Assembly: GCA_021295915.1 (NCBI GenBank)
Contig: JAGWBK010000048.1
Span: 1 to 48,018, forward strand
Length of the DNA stretch: 48,018 bases
Reading direction: 5' to 3'
Source: Dehalococcoidia bacterium
GTDB lineage: Bacteria > Chloroflexota > Dehalococcoidia > Lucifugimonadales > UBA1123
Shown: positions 1 to 8,911 of the stretch, piece after piece
Numbering within the stretch: position 1 is the stretch's first letter
Layout: every line of letters starts with the position of its first letter
Translations under genes and position numbers: made by a program
The notes under the pieces: model-generated
What the model was told of the DNA's origin: nothing
What the model saw: only the letters and a program-made list of their open reading frames with translations
The model's database searches: none

Positions 1-512
1 CTGGCCAGCATTACCCCCTTCGGGTCTCCGGTCGTGCCCGAGGTGTAGGGGATGAACGCCAGGCTGTCAGTGGCGACGTGGGTACCACCGGCTGCTGCAT
101 CGAAGCTCCTCCAGGACTGATCACTGTCAATGGACAGTATGTGCGTCCCCATGAATCCGTCCAGTCTGGACAGGTGGGGAGATTTGGTGACCACCACCTT
201 GGGCTGCGATTCTGCGACTATGGCCCGCAGCAAAGGTTCAGGAGAGTCGAGGTCCATGGGCATGAAGGCCCCGCCGGCCTTCAGAGTTCCGATGCTCGCG
301 ACGATGTACTCCGGGCAGGTCTCCATGAAAATGCCAACCGGGTCATCAGTTGAAACACCGCAATAGCGAAGGTAGACGCCAAGTGCGTCCGTCGCCTCAT
401 CAAGTTGACTGTAAGACATCTCCTCATGGCCGAACACTATTGCCGGCTCATCTGGAGTCTCCAAGGCTTGGGTCTTGAAAAGGTCTTGCAGACTATGCTC
501 TACAGAAATCAT
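1..512 (-). CDS. AMP-forming acyl-CoA synthetase / adenylation-domain protein (N-terminal part)
   Basis: The gene reads leftwards off the window edge, so only about 170 N-terminal residues are present. They look like the start of an ANL-superfamily enzyme, which activates a carboxylic acid with ATP to an acyl-adenylate and usually passes it to CoA or a carrier thiol. The diagnostic phosphate-binding A3 motif YTSGTTGDPKGV lies at the very edge, and the upstream part has the expected pattern (SYSQLDEATDALGVYLR, then LKAGGAFMPMDLDSP). I chose the ATG at 510-512 because AGGATGAG precedes it; a GTG nine codons upstream is an alternative. The spacing from start to A3 motif fits stand-alone ligases and peptide-synthetase A domains alike. 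The substrate cannot be judged because the binding pocket is outside the window. Confidence 0.85.
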   Translation of the reverse strand, partial: MISVEHSLQDLFKTQALETPDEPAIVFGHEEMSYSQLDEATDALGVYLRYCGVSTDDPVGIFMETCPEYIVASIGTLKAGGAFMPMDLDSPEPLLRAIVAESQPKVVVTKSPHLSRLDGFMGTHILSIDSDQSWRSFDAAAGGTHVATDSLAFIPYTSGTTGDPKGVMLA

Positions 513-694
513 AAGCGCTATCTCATCCTGCTCAGACACACATCAGGGAAGTATTGCGGAATTTGACACAATACCAATTGCGTGTGATTACGCCATGTGG
601 TCGTTGGGTAGCCCGTTCGGATCGGCGATGACCTGCGAAGTGGAGCCAGAGAGCCCTGCTCTATGACCACATCGAGTCGTATGCGGCGCGATTA

Positions 695-714
695 AGGCTA
701 ATTGTCATTAGCCT
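695..714. promoter_or_regulatory. Perfect inverted repeat AGGCTAAT-N4-ATTAGCCT
   Basis: Two 8-bp arms separated by TGTC, followed at 722 by another ATTAGCC. It lies about 180 nt upstream of the minus-strand adenylation gene. The symmetry suits a dimeric regulator site, but no regulator gene is nearby and the target is inferred. Confidence 0.4.
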
Positions 715-727
715 ACAAAAGATTAGC

Positions 728-763
728 CATAAAGTAAACCGGCATGAAGCATAAAGTAAACCG
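728..763. repeat. Direct repeat CATAAAGTAAACCG, two copies 22 nt apart
   Basis: Identical 14-nt copies start at 728 and 750. The 22-nt period is close to two helical turns, so both copies would face the same side of the DNA. They sit next to the ATTAGCC repeats and together form a small cluster of repeated sites in otherwise empty sequence. Confidence 0.5.
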
Positions 764-845
764 ACCAACCGGAGCTTCACCACGGGAGTGGTGCCCCTTA
801 GCTTGGCATTAGGCCACTTTCACCCTCACCCCGAGGGAGCTTACG

Positions 846-1002
846 GGGATAGGCATTCGCAAACCGTCATCCCGCGAAAGCGGGAACCCACGTTAGTGGC
901 TCGCCGCTCGGCAATCCAGAGGACGGGGTGTCCTTCGACAAGCTCAGAGCCTGCGCCGGACTTGATCCTGTGACGAACGAGTTGTCGGTTTACCTACCCC
1001 TG
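846..1002. repeat. Dispersed MITE-like hairpin element, copy 1
   Basis: It carries a CCCGCGAAAGCGGG hairpin, then CCTTCGACAAGCTCAG, and ends in TACCTACCCCTG. The same blocks in the same order occur at 3723-3830 and 37236-37348, and in inverted orientation at 41308-41445. The left end (CGGGGATAGG) is a degraded form of the CAGGGGTAG terminus. This copy also has extra sequence in the middle. Confidence 0.55.
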
Positions 1003-1037
1003 TCAGCCCTGAGGAGAGGGGGTTATGCGAAGGAGCC

Positions 1038-1817
1038 TCAGTTTGCGGGCGTGGCTGACAGCACCACCTCTACCTTGACTTCGTCATCGAGGCTCACGAC
1101 CGATCTGGCCGAAGGCTTCTGCATCTGCAGATCGTCCCATGTGAACGTCGTGCGGCCCGTTATGGAGATCACGGTCCCTTCGTCAAGTGCCTCGACCTCG
1201 AACGTCAGCGGGGCTGTCACTTCCCGGATCAGCAGATCGCTTTCGACATCAGTGGTAACGGTCTCTCCGCTGATGAACCCGCTCGGCAGATCACTCATTC
1301 CTTTTACGGTGACCACGCCGGTGGGGTGCTCGCCGAACATCCTGGACCGGATGTAGCGGTCCCGGAAGGAGTTGTCGCTGCTCAGGCTCTGAAGGTCGAT
1401 CTCGATTACAGAGTCACGCCCGTCCAGGTGGATTTCACCCGAGAGCGCGGTCGTGCTTATCTTGGCATCGAATGGCAGCGGCACAGACGCCAGCTCCTCC
1501 CGCACGGAGAAAGTGACCTTGGAGCCCTCTCCAACGGTGAAGGTCACACCTTCCACATCTCCAACGGACCTCGCTTCAGCAACCGGAGCCTCCGTCGGAA
1601 CTGGGGAGGGCTCTGATGTGGGTGCAGGAGCGGGAGTGTCGGCGGGCGCCGTCGCTGTGGGCTGACTTACCTCCGGTTCGTCCGACCCACAGGCTGCCAG
1701 GACGGCCGCCGCCAGGACGACCACCACACCCATCATTGCAATACGAAAGATGCGGGACCCTCCAAGTCGTCGGCGGGATAGGAATGGACCGGCTGTAACT
1801 GCGATTCTCTTACTCAT
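1038..1817 (-). CDS. YceI-like domain lipoprotein
   Basis: A 259-residue exported lipoprotein. A basic N terminus and a hydrophobic stretch end in a lipobox with the lipidated cysteine near residue 43 (VLAAC). A Pro/Ala/Thr-rich spacer follows to about residue 85. The rest matches a YceI-like lipocalin fold (FTVGEGSKVTFSVRE, later SFRDRYIRSRMFGEHPTGVVTVKG), a family that binds isoprenoid-type or other amphiphilic lipids, mostly of unknown role. The start ATG has GAGGAGAC just upstream. The gene is divergent from the intradiol dioxygenase-like lipoprotein gene that follows. Assignment to the fold is fairly safe; the ligand is unknown. Confidence 0.8.
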   Translation of the reverse strand: MSKRIAVTAGPFLSRRRLGGSRIFRIAMMGVVVVLAAAVLAACGSDEPEVSQPTATAPADTPAPAPTSEPSPVPTEAPVAEARSVGDVEGVTFTVGEGSKVTFSVREELASVPLPFDAKISTTALSGEIHLDGRDSVIEIDLQSLSSDNSFRDRYIRSRMFGEHPTGVVTVKGMSDLPSGFISGETVTTDVESDLLIREVTAPLTFEVEALDEGTVISITGRTTFTWDDLQMQKPSARSVVSLDDEVKVEVVLSATPAN

Positions 1818-1991
1818 TGTCTCCTCGAGTGACAGAAAAAGCTGCCAACTATGTAAACGGGAATCGGCCCCTGGAGTTAGTCCCGGATCGCCCCAATCCT
1901 AACCTCAGCCATCGCTGACACGTTACAGGCATTGTTGCCTGCGCGCCAAGTTCCGAAGTGCATCGCCCATGTGCAGTTGAGAAAAGACAAC

Positions 1992-2723
1992 ATGAGAGTC
2001 TCCCGGTGTGTCCCCGCTCTATTGCTGTTGCTCCTGACCCTGGCGTTCTCAGCCTGCGGAGATGATGCCGAAGACTCTTCAGGCAATGCTGCTCCAGCCG
2101 AGGTCAACACCGTCGTGACGCCCGCTGCTTCCACCGACGTGGCTCAGCCCTCCTGCGATCTCACCCCCTCGAAGACCGAAGGGCCGTTCTACTTCGACGC
2201 CGGCATGGTGCGGCGCGACATCACTGAGGGGAAGCCCGGCACGCCGCTGCTGGTCTCGTTCCGCCTGGTCGAGGCGGGCTCATGCGCGCCGATTCCCGAC
2301 GCGTTCGTGGACATCTGGCACACCGACGCGGCAGGCCTCTATTCCGGCTACCGTGGACAGGGTGACGATGGCGCAGACACGTCCGGCCAGACTTTCCTGC
2401 GAGGAAAGCAGATTACCGACGCAGACGGACTCGCCGAGTTCGACACGATCTATCCCGGCGCGTATCCGGGCAGGACCATTCACATCCACTTCAAAGCCTA
2501 TACAGACGAACAACGCCTGCTGACATCACAGATGCACTTCCCGGATGAAGTCACGGACGTCGTCCTGCAGTCGGAGCCCTACTCTGAGCATGGGCCTCGC
2601 AGCACGACGAATGAGAGCGATCGGCTGGTTAACGATGACTCGGAAGATCAGGCGCTGCTGGGGCAGGTGAGGCAGGACGGCGACGGGTATCATGTCGCGC
2701 TGACGATAGCAGTCAGGCGTTGA
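1992..2723 (+). CDS. Secreted intradiol ring-cleavage dioxygenase-like lipoprotein
   Basis: The ATG at 1992 starts a 243-residue lipoprotein (lipobox LAFSAC, cysteine 22). An in-frame ATG 20 codons upstream would bury the signal peptide and was rejected. The body resembles the catalytic domain of intradiol dioxygenases (protocatechuate 3,4-dioxygenase/catechol 1,2-dioxygenase), Fe(III) enzymes that open catechol rings between the hydroxyls. Candidate iron ligands are all present: Tyr117 in GLYSGY, Tyr158 in YPGAYPGR, His164 and His166 in TIHIHFK. The opening LTPSKTEGPFYFD is also typical. Unlike the cytoplasmic enzymes it is predicted to act outside the membrane, as known for some actinobacterial and other secreted homologues. 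No ring-cleavage pathway genes lie beside it, so the substrate is open. Confidence 0.82.
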   Translation: MRVSRCVPALLLLLLTLAFSACGDDAEDSSGNAAPAEVNTVVTPAASTDVAQPSCDLTPSKTEGPFYFDAGMVRRDITEGKPGTPLLVSFRLVEAGSCAPIPDAFVDIWHTDAAGLYSGYRGQGDDGADTSGQTFLRGKQITDADGLAEFDTIYPGAYPGRTIHIHFKAYTDEQRLLTSQMHFPDEVTDVVLQSEPYSEHGPRSTTNESDRLVNDDSEDQALLGQVRQDGDGYHVALTIAVRR

Positions 2724-2901
2724 GAATGAGTCAATGCTGCTGTGTTACTCTCAGATAGGTCATGCAGCGTTCAGCGTGCGTGCAAGAGGCACTTAGGAGG
2801 CGGTACTGCGCCGCGGAACAATCCAGTCATACAGTCCTGACTCCGAGCCGCCGACAGCGGGGGAGTCCGAAGACAGATCGGCTTCCCGGCCCCTGGCGTG
2901 G

Positions 2902-3705
2902 GTGAGTCGATTCCGGTCGCTGCTCAGGCAGTCTTCGTTCTGGATGTATCTCGGCCTCCTGTCAATCCTGTTGCTGGTTACGCTGCTGCTCTGGAGGACT
3001 TACAGTAGCGACGAGGCCCAACCGGCCACTGCGAACGTGGACGAGGCGGTTGCGGAGGCCCTGGCATCCATGGCTGAGACGTCAGAGCCGGCCATATCGG
3101 CGCTGGTGTACCGGGCCATTCTGCCGTCCCTGGTTATCGTGCAGACGGACAGGGAAGACGAGGAAGAGGGATTCGGCATTGGGACCGGCGTGGTCGTCAA
3201 CGCCGACGCCACGGTGCTCACATCGCTGCATATCGTCGATGGAGCGTCGGAGGTCCAGATCGCCTTCGCGGACGGGAGTGAGTCTCACGCCATAGTTTCC
3301 GGTGTCGATCCCGAGAGGGACATCGCGGTCCTGACGCCCACCTCGCTGCCGGGCCTCATAGTTCCGGCCACCATTGGCAGCTCGGCCGGACTGCGAGTGG
3401 GAGACGAGGTGTTTACGGTAGGCAACCCACTGGGTCTGGTAGCCTCGATGAGCGCCGGCGTGGTGTCTGGGTTGGACCGCGACTTCAAAGTATCGGGCAG
3501 CGACCAGGTCCTGAGGGACCTGATCCAGTTCGACGCGGCGGTGAACAAGGGGAACTCAGGCGGACCGCTTCTGGACCGCCGAGGCCAGGTGGTTGGCATA
3601 GTTACCGGACTGGTCAACCCTTCCGAACAGGGTGTCTTCATTGGTATAGGGTTCGCGGTGCCGATCGACATAGCAGCGGGCGCCGCCGGAGGCCCGGAGC
3701 GGTAG
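2902..3705 (+). CDS. Membrane-anchored trypsin-like serine protease (HtrA/DegP type, no PDZ)
   Basis: A GTG at 2902 begins a 267-residue protein with one membrane segment (about residues 13-32), a short linker, and a trypsin-like domain. The triad is visible: His110 in TSLHIVDGA, Asp140 in ERDIAVL, Ser219 in NKGNSGGPLL. The order and spacing are those of HtrA/DegP quality-control proteases, but the frame stops right after AVPIDIAAG, where PDZ domains normally begin, so substrate recognition must differ or the gene is truncated. The frame stays open upstream to a TAG at 2794. A CTG at 2806, five nt after a perfect AGGAGG, could add 32 acidic, proline-rich residues in front of the membrane segment. 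The start is therefore uncertain. Confidence 0.78.
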   Translation: MSRFRSLLRQSSFWMYLGLLSILLLVTLLLWRTYSSDEAQPATANVDEAVAEALASMAETSEPAISALVYRAILPSLVIVQTDREDEEEGFGIGTGVVVNADATVLTSLHIVDGASEVQIAFADGSESHAIVSGVDPERDIAVLTPTSLPGLIVPATIGSSAGLRVGDEVFTVGNPLGLVASMSAGVVSGLDRDFKVSGSDQVLRDLIQFDAAVNKGNSGGPLLDRRGQVVGIVTGLVNPSEQGVFIGIGFAVPIDIAAGAAGGPER

Positions 3706-3722
3706 TGTATCAAGAGGTCTGA

Positions 3723-3830
3723 CAGGGGTATGTATTTCAAACCGTCATTCCCGCGAAAGCGGGAATCCAAGGGCTGGGGGTGTCCTTCGACAAGCTCAGG
3801 ACGAACGAATTGTCGGTCTACTCACCCCTG
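3723..3830. repeat. Dispersed MITE-like hairpin element, copy 2
   Basis: The unit is bounded by CAGGGGTA on the left and ACCCCTG on the right. Inside are ATTCCCGC-GAAA-GCGGGAAT (3747-3766, perfect 8-bp stem with a GAAA loop), then GGGCTGGGGGTGTCCTTCGA and CAAGCTCAGGACGAACGAA. It separates the protease gene from the MoxR operon and could also act as a transcriptional barrier. Confidence 0.65.
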
Positions 3831-3855
3831 TAAGATCAAGAGGTGAAGAGCGTAT

Positions 3856-4831
<976 letters not shown>

Positions 4832-4857
<26 letters not shown>

Positions 4858-5749
4858 CCCACAGACCCCGGAGCGGGTGCTGCAACGCCTCGAGTGGCAG
4901 GTGCTGCGCCGTCTCGACGGGATCCTCCAGGGAGACTACCGCAGCCTCTTCATGGGTGGCGGCCTGGACTTTGCCGAACTGCGCGAGTACCAGCCGCCGG
5001 ACGACGTTCGCCACATCGACTGGAACGTCACGGCCCGGATGGACAGGCCCTACGTGCGCCAGTTCATGGAAGACCGCGAGGTCACGGCATGGTTCCTGCT
5101 AGACATGAGTCCGTCTATGGCTTTCGGCGCCGTCGAGAGGCATAAAGAGTCGGTCATGGTCGACTTCGTCGGCATGCTGGCGCGCCTGCTCACGCGAAAC
5201 GGGAACCGGGTAGGGGCCATCCTGTATGACAACGATGAGCAGGTCGCGATTCCTCCCCGCGGCGGCCGGGCTCAGGTGCTCCGCCTGATCAACGACATCC
5301 AGAGACAGCATCAGGCGCCCGGCGGGACGATGACCAACCTGACGAAGCTGCTGGAGTCCGGGTTCAACAGCATCAGGCGAAGCTCGCTGGTCTTCGTGGT
5401 GTCCGACTTCATCTGCATCCCCGGCTGGGACAGTGCCCTGGACCGGCTTGGCAGGAAGCACGAGCTGCTCGCCGTGCGTCTGTGGGACCCGCGCGAGATG
5501 GACCTGCCAGACGTCGGAGTCGTGCTGGTCGAGGACTCGGAGACGGGCGCGCAGCTCAGCGTGGACACGAGCGACAGAGGCTTCAGACGACGGTTCAGGG
5601 AAGCGGCGTTGCAGCGGGAGGAGGAGCTGGCGCAGACCTTCAAGCGCGCTGGCGTGTCCGAGCTGCCGCTGTCCACGGATGAGGACATCGTGCAGTCCAT
5701 AGTGCGGTTCGTCGCACTGCGCAGCCGGATGCGGCTGCGTCCGCGGTAG
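4832..5749 (+). CDS. DUF58 domain protein (VWA-like), MoxR partner
   Basis: A 305-residue soluble protein starting inside the end of the MoxR gene, so translation is probably coupled. The DUF58 signature is clear: LREYQPPDDVRHIDWNVTAR followed by RPYVRQFMEDREVTAWFLLD. The segment LLDMSPSM supplies a DxSxS-type MIDAS motif of a von Willebrand A-like fold, and VVSDFI is the expected later metal-site strand. DUF58 proteins are the constant companion of MoxR ATPases and are thought to be their direct client or adaptor. Only two nt separate its stop from the GTG of the next gene, so the four genes form one operon. Confidence 0.92.
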
Positions 5750-5751
5750 GG

Positions 5752-6747
5752 GTGCACATAGTGTCTTTCATCTGGCCCTGGGTCCTCGTCTCTCTCCTCG
5801 CAATACCCGTTTGCGTCTACGTCTATATTCACCTGCAGCAGAAACGGACCAGGGACGCGGCCAGCCTGGGCACCCTTGGGATCGTGCGCGAGGGCGTTGC
5901 CGTACAGGCCGGATGGAGGCGACATCTCCCGCCAATCATATTCCTCGTCGGAGTGGCGCTCCTGGTGATTGCATCAGCACGCCCTGAAATCGAAATACCG
6001 CTGCCCCGCATGGAGGGCACCGTGCTGCTGACGTTCGACGTGTCGGGCAGCATGGCCGCCGATGACGTCGAACCGACGCGGATGGACGTCGCCAAGCAGG
6101 TCGGTCGGACCCTCGTCGAACAGCGTCCCGGCAGCGCCAGGATAGGAGTCGTGGCCTTTGGAGAGGGCGGGCTGGTTGTTCAGCCGCCGACCGACGACGA
6201 CGAGGCGCTGATCGCGACCATCGACCGCCTGGTGCCCCAGAGCGGGACGTCGCTGGGACGTGGCATACTGACCGCGCTGAATTTGGTCTATCCCGAGTCC
6301 TACCTCGGCTCCGAGGGCACGGCCCCGCTGGCTGGGGATGCTCCTCAGACCGGCCTTGCGCCGTCCATCATCGTGCTGCTGACCGACGGTGAGAACACGG
6401 ACCCACCTGACCCGCTTGAGGCCGCGCAACTGGCCATCGACCGGGGTGTGCGGGTCTACACCGTGGGACTGGGCACCTCGGAGGGGGCTGTGGTCGAGGT
6501 AGACGGCTTCAACCTCTTCACAGTCCTGAACGAGCCGGTCTTGCAGGAGGTCGCGCTGACTACCGAGGGAGAGTACTTCAGGATCGAAGACCTGGACGAC
6601 GCGCCCCGGGTGTACGAAGAGATGGAGACCGAGTTCGTCGTCGAGTCGAGGGAGATCGAGATTACGGCGATTCTGGGTGCCGTAAGTATGCTGGTTCTGC
6701 TTGTTGCCGGAGGCCTGTCACTCTTGTGGTTCGGCCGGGTGCCATAG
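5752..6747 (+). CDS. VWA-domain membrane protein (BatA-like)
   Basis: A 331-residue protein beginning with GTG at 5752, two nt after the DUF58 stop. Membrane segments lie near residues 5-26 and 60-76 and at the C terminus (about 305-328), with the VWA domain between them. MIDAS residues are visible: Asp96-Val-Ser98-Gly-Ser100, a threonine in SGTSLGRGI, and the aspartate of LLTDGENT. The layout matches the BatA-type proteins of aerotolerance/MoxR operons, in which the metal-dependent domain is displayed at the membrane. The next gene is a paralogue with the same architecture, so this is a tandem pair. The BatC/BatD-type partners seen in Bacteroidota are absent. Confidence 0.9.
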   Translation: MHIVSFIWPWVLVSLLAIPVCVYVYIHLQQKRTRDAASLGTLGIVREGVAVQAGWRRHLPPIIFLVGVALLVIASARPEIEIPLPRMEGTVLLTFDVSGSMAADDVEPTRMDVAKQVGRTLVEQRPGSARIGVVAFGEGGLVVQPPTDDDEALIATIDRLVPQSGTSLGRGILTALNLVYPESYLGSEGTAPLAGDAPQTGLAPSIIVLLTDGENTDPPDPLEAAQLAIDRGVRVYTVGLGTSEGAVVEVDGFNLFTVLNEPVLQEVALTTEGEYFRIEDLDDAPRVYEEMETEFVVESREIEITAILGAVSMLVLLVAGGLSLLWFGRVP

Positions 6748-6760
6748 ACGGAGGGGATGA

Positions 6761-7837
6761 ATGGGACTGCTCTGGCCTGCCTACCTGCTGCTTCTGATCG
6801 CGATACCACTGGTCGCACTCGTCTACCTGCTGGTGCTCAGGCGGAGGCGACGGTTTGCCGTCCACTACTCCAGCCTGTCGCTGGTGAGACAGGCCATGCC
6901 CGGCAGCACGCGCTGGAAGCGACACCTCCCCTTCGTCCTGGTCCTGCTCGCCCTCATGCTGCTCGTCGTGGCGCTCTCGCGTCCCTTTGCCAACGTGACG
7001 GTCGCCTCCAGCAGGACCACCGTCGTACTGGCGCTGGACGTCTCGCTGAGCATGTGCGCCAGCGACGTCGATCCCAACCGGCTGACCGTCGCCCAGGAGG
7101 CGGCGAAGAGGTTTATCGAGAGCCAGGAAACGGATACGCAGGTCGGCCTCGTCGCCTTCGCTGGAATTGCGCAGCTCATCGTCCCGCCCACCACCGACAC
7201 GGAAGCGCTGACCGAGGCGGTGGACGGCCTCATCACCGCACGCAGGACGTCTGTGGGCAGCGCGATCATGCGCTCCATCGACGCGCTCGCCGAGGTGAAC
7301 CCGGACATCTCTCCCGTCACCGTGTACTCAAGTCCTGCTGAAATGGACTCGGACGCAGACACCGAGGTTGTACTCCAGCCTGACATCGTCGTGCTGCTGA
7401 CCGACGGCGCGAGCACCAGAGGCGTCAGCCCGGTGATCGCCGCGGAGTTCGCACGCGACCGCGGAGTTCGTGTGTACACGATCGGCTTCGGCACCGAGAG
7501 CCCGCTGGTAATGAGGTGCACACCCAGCCAGCTAGGAAGCGACGAGCTGAACAACCGCATCGGAACGGGAGGATTCGGCACCTTCGGCGGCAGGTTCGGA
7601 GGCCGGAACTACCTCCAGCTCGACGAACGGGCGTTGATTAGTGTGGCCGAGATCACCGGCGCCGAGTACTACGCCGCCGGGAGCGAGGACGAGCTCATCG
7701 AAGTCTTCGCCACGATCCCCATACAGACCGAGAAGAAGAAAGTGCGCATGGAGGTCTCAGCAGTCCTGACCGCCATAAGCGCCCTGCTCACCCTCTCAGC
7801 AGTCGCCCTCGGCCTCCGCTGGAGCCCCCTACCGTAA
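6761..7837 (+). CDS. VWA-domain membrane protein (BatA-like paralogue)
   Basis: A 358-residue protein with the same plan as its upstream neighbour: N-terminal membrane segment (about 5-26), basic RRRRR loop, second segment (about 57-73), VWA domain, C-terminal segment. MIDAS: Asp93-Val-Ser95-Leu-Ser97, then RRTSVGSAI and LLTDGAST. It differs by a glycine/phenylalanine-rich insertion (about residues 265-285, GTGGFGTFGGRFGGRNY) before the last part of the domain. GGAGGGGATGA lies just before the ATG. It is the last gene of the MoxR operon and is followed by a hairpin. Confidence 0.9.
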   Translation: MGLLWPAYLLLLIAIPLVALVYLLVLRRRRRFAVHYSSLSLVRQAMPGSTRWKRHLPFVLVLLALMLLVVALSRPFANVTVASSRTTVVLALDVSLSMCASDVDPNRLTVAQEAAKRFIESQETDTQVGLVAFAGIAQLIVPPTTDTEALTEAVDGLITARRTSVGSAIMRSIDALAEVNPDISPVTVYSSPAEMDSDADTEVVLQPDIVVLLTDGASTRGVSPVIAAEFARDRGVRVYTIGFGTESPLVMRCTPSQLGSDELNNRIGTGGFGTFGGRFGGRNYLQLDERALISVAEITGAEYYAAGSEDELIEVFATIPIQTEKKKVRMEVSAVLTAISALLTLSAVALGLRWSPLP

Positions 7838-7858
7838 GCCGGACCCCCAATTCGGAGC

Positions 7859-7875
7859 GCGGGCGGGACGCCCGC
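7859..7875 (+). terminator. Hairpin after the MoxR operon
   Basis: GCGGGCG-GGA-CGCCCGC forms a perfect 7-bp GC-only stem 21 nt after the last stop codon of the operon. No U-tract follows, so it is at best a weak or factor-assisted terminator or a 3'-end stabiliser. Confidence 0.35.
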
Positions 7876-7934
7876 ACCCGTCCCCCTTGAGCCCCTCGAA
7901 GGATGGAGGGTGCCTCGCTCGCCTCCGTTCACCC

Positions 7935-7975
7935 TGAGCTTGTCGAAGGGCCCCGATCATGGTTCGACAAGCTCA
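7935..7975. repeat. Inverted repeat TGAGCTTGTCGAA / TTCGACAAGCTCA
   Basis: Two perfect 13-bp arms are separated by 15 nt. The arm sequence is the same block found inside the MITE-like elements and, more degraded, at 45393-45475. The rest of 7876-8080 holds further low-value repeat sequence (CCCTCTCCC near 8005) and no gene. Confidence 0.6.
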
Positions 7976-8131
7976 CCACGAACGATTTGCTGGTCTACAC
8001 ACCCCCTCTCCCTTCATGGGAGAGGGCGGGAGCGTCAGTGAGAATTAAGTCCAGGCCGTATTTTACGGTCCAGCCGAGTCACTCAAGCAACTTGAAGGCA
8101 AGCTGTTCAGCTTCGGACTCGGAGAAGGTGG

Positions 8132-8551
8132 TCATCCATACTCCCAGGGATTCACGATTTCCAGGTCCACTGATTCGAAATCTCCCACGTTGCGGGTGGC
8201 TATTGAGAGACCGTTGGCTCGGGCAATTCCCGCTATCAGTGCGTCGCCGACATCCATCGGGCGGTCCGCCCGCCTGGACCTGGCACGGAACCGTGCTGCC
8301 CATTCAGCGGCGTTCCGGTCCAGCGTCAGCACACGGTCGTCGAATGCTGCAAGGATGTCCGATTGCACCGCCCTCAAAGTCTCCAGCCGGCGCCCGTAGG
8401 GAAGCAGCGCAAGCCCATACTCCATTTCGTAAACGGTCACAGTCGACAGCCAGAGATCGCCCTCCGCAGTCAGGAACCTGATGACTCGGGGATCTGGCGA
8501 TTCACGCGACACCTCGGAGATGACATTGGTGTCCAGCAGGAATCCGGTCAA
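8132..8551 (-). CDS. vapC: VapC-type PIN-domain toxin
   Basis: A 139-residue PIN-domain protein, the usual size of VapC/FitB RNases that cut RNA (often tRNA) when freed from antitoxin. The acidic active-site residues are in place: Asp7 in LLDTNVISE, Glu42 in YEMEYG, Asp103 in VGDALIAGIA, and Asp124 in TRNVGDF. Its ATG overlaps the antitoxin stop by four nt (ATGA), so the pair is translationally coupled. The nearest relatives by eye are the FitB-like PIN toxins that pair with Phd/AbrB-type antitoxins. The target is unknown. Confidence 0.92.
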   Translation of the reverse strand: MTGFLLDTNVISEVSRESPDPRVIRFLTAEGDLWLSTVTVYEMEYGLALLPYGRRLETLRAVQSDILAAFDDRVLTLDRNAAEWAARFRARSRRADRPMDVGDALIAGIARANGLSIATRNVGDFESVDLEIVNPWEYG

Positions 8552-8826
8552 CTAGTGTCCTCGTCAGTGAAGGGGACTCTCCGGCCCGATTGGCGGTCCC
8601 GGGGTATGTCCCAGTCGAGGCCTCGGGGGACATTGTTGACGAGCCACCGGCCCAGGTGCACCGGGGGCTCCTGGCTCCTGTACCAAGTTTCTGCGGGCAC
8701 CACCACGAAGGTCTTGCGCGTGCCGATGTGCTGCGGACCCTCGGACTCGGCGAGGCGCAGGACTTCCGACAACCGGGCCTTGGCCTCAGCCACGGTCCAG
8801 ACGCGTTTGGATTCTGTACCCGCCAT
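8548..8826 (-). CDS. Phd/YefM-like antitoxin of the VapBC pair
   Basis: A 92-residue protein directly upstream of vapC. VWTVAEAKARLSEVLRLAESEGPQHI followed by TFVVVPAETW is the N-terminal DNA-binding/dimerisation pattern of Phd/YefM antitoxins; the C-terminal half would wrap the toxin. I chose the ATG at 8824-8826, which has GGGAGA five nt upstream. An ATG nine codons earlier falls inside the 8844-8864 inverted repeat, which is better explained as the operator. Autorepression by antitoxin and toxin at that operator is the family norm. Confidence 0.85.
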   Translation of the reverse strand: MAGTESKRVWTVAEAKARLSEVLRLAESEGPQHIGTRKTFVVVPAETWYRSQEPPVHLGRWLVNNVPRGLDWDIPRDRQSGRRVPFTDEDTS

Positions 8827-8843
8827 TGAAGTCTCCCAATCGA

Positions 8844-8864
8844 TATAGTCCATTGTAGACTATA
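8844..8864. promoter_or_regulatory. Operator-like inverted repeat upstream of vapBC
   Basis: TATAGTC-N7-GACTATA has perfect 7-bp arms and ends 18 nt before the chosen antitoxin start. The AT-rich arms could include the -10 region. Position and symmetry fit the self-regulated operator of a Phd-type antitoxin. Confidence 0.55.
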
Positions 8865-8911
8865 AATTGCGAGGGTGAAAAGGGGAACGGTTCAAAACCT
8901 CACCGATCAAA

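Larger units (their letters stand above)
513..1037. other. 525-nt intergenic region with repeats, no gene seen
   Basis: No convincing coding sequence is seen between the adenylation gene and the YceI-like gene. The left part is comparatively AT-rich and holds a perfect inverted repeat (695-714) and a 14-nt direct repeat (728-763). The right part (about 846-1002) is a copy of the dispersed hairpin element described below. Short open frames here run through the repeats and resemble translations of the other repeat copies, so they are not called. Confidence 0.6.

Noticed and set aside
563-591. TTGACA near 563 as a plus-strand promoter
   Set aside because: The matching -10 is poor and no plus-strand gene follows for over 1 kb.
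8079-8145. Tiny frame MTTFSESEAEQLAFKLLE after vapC
   Set aside because: Only 18 codons, no ribosome site beyond the end of vapC, and no recognisable family. It could be a gene remnant, but the evidence is too thin.
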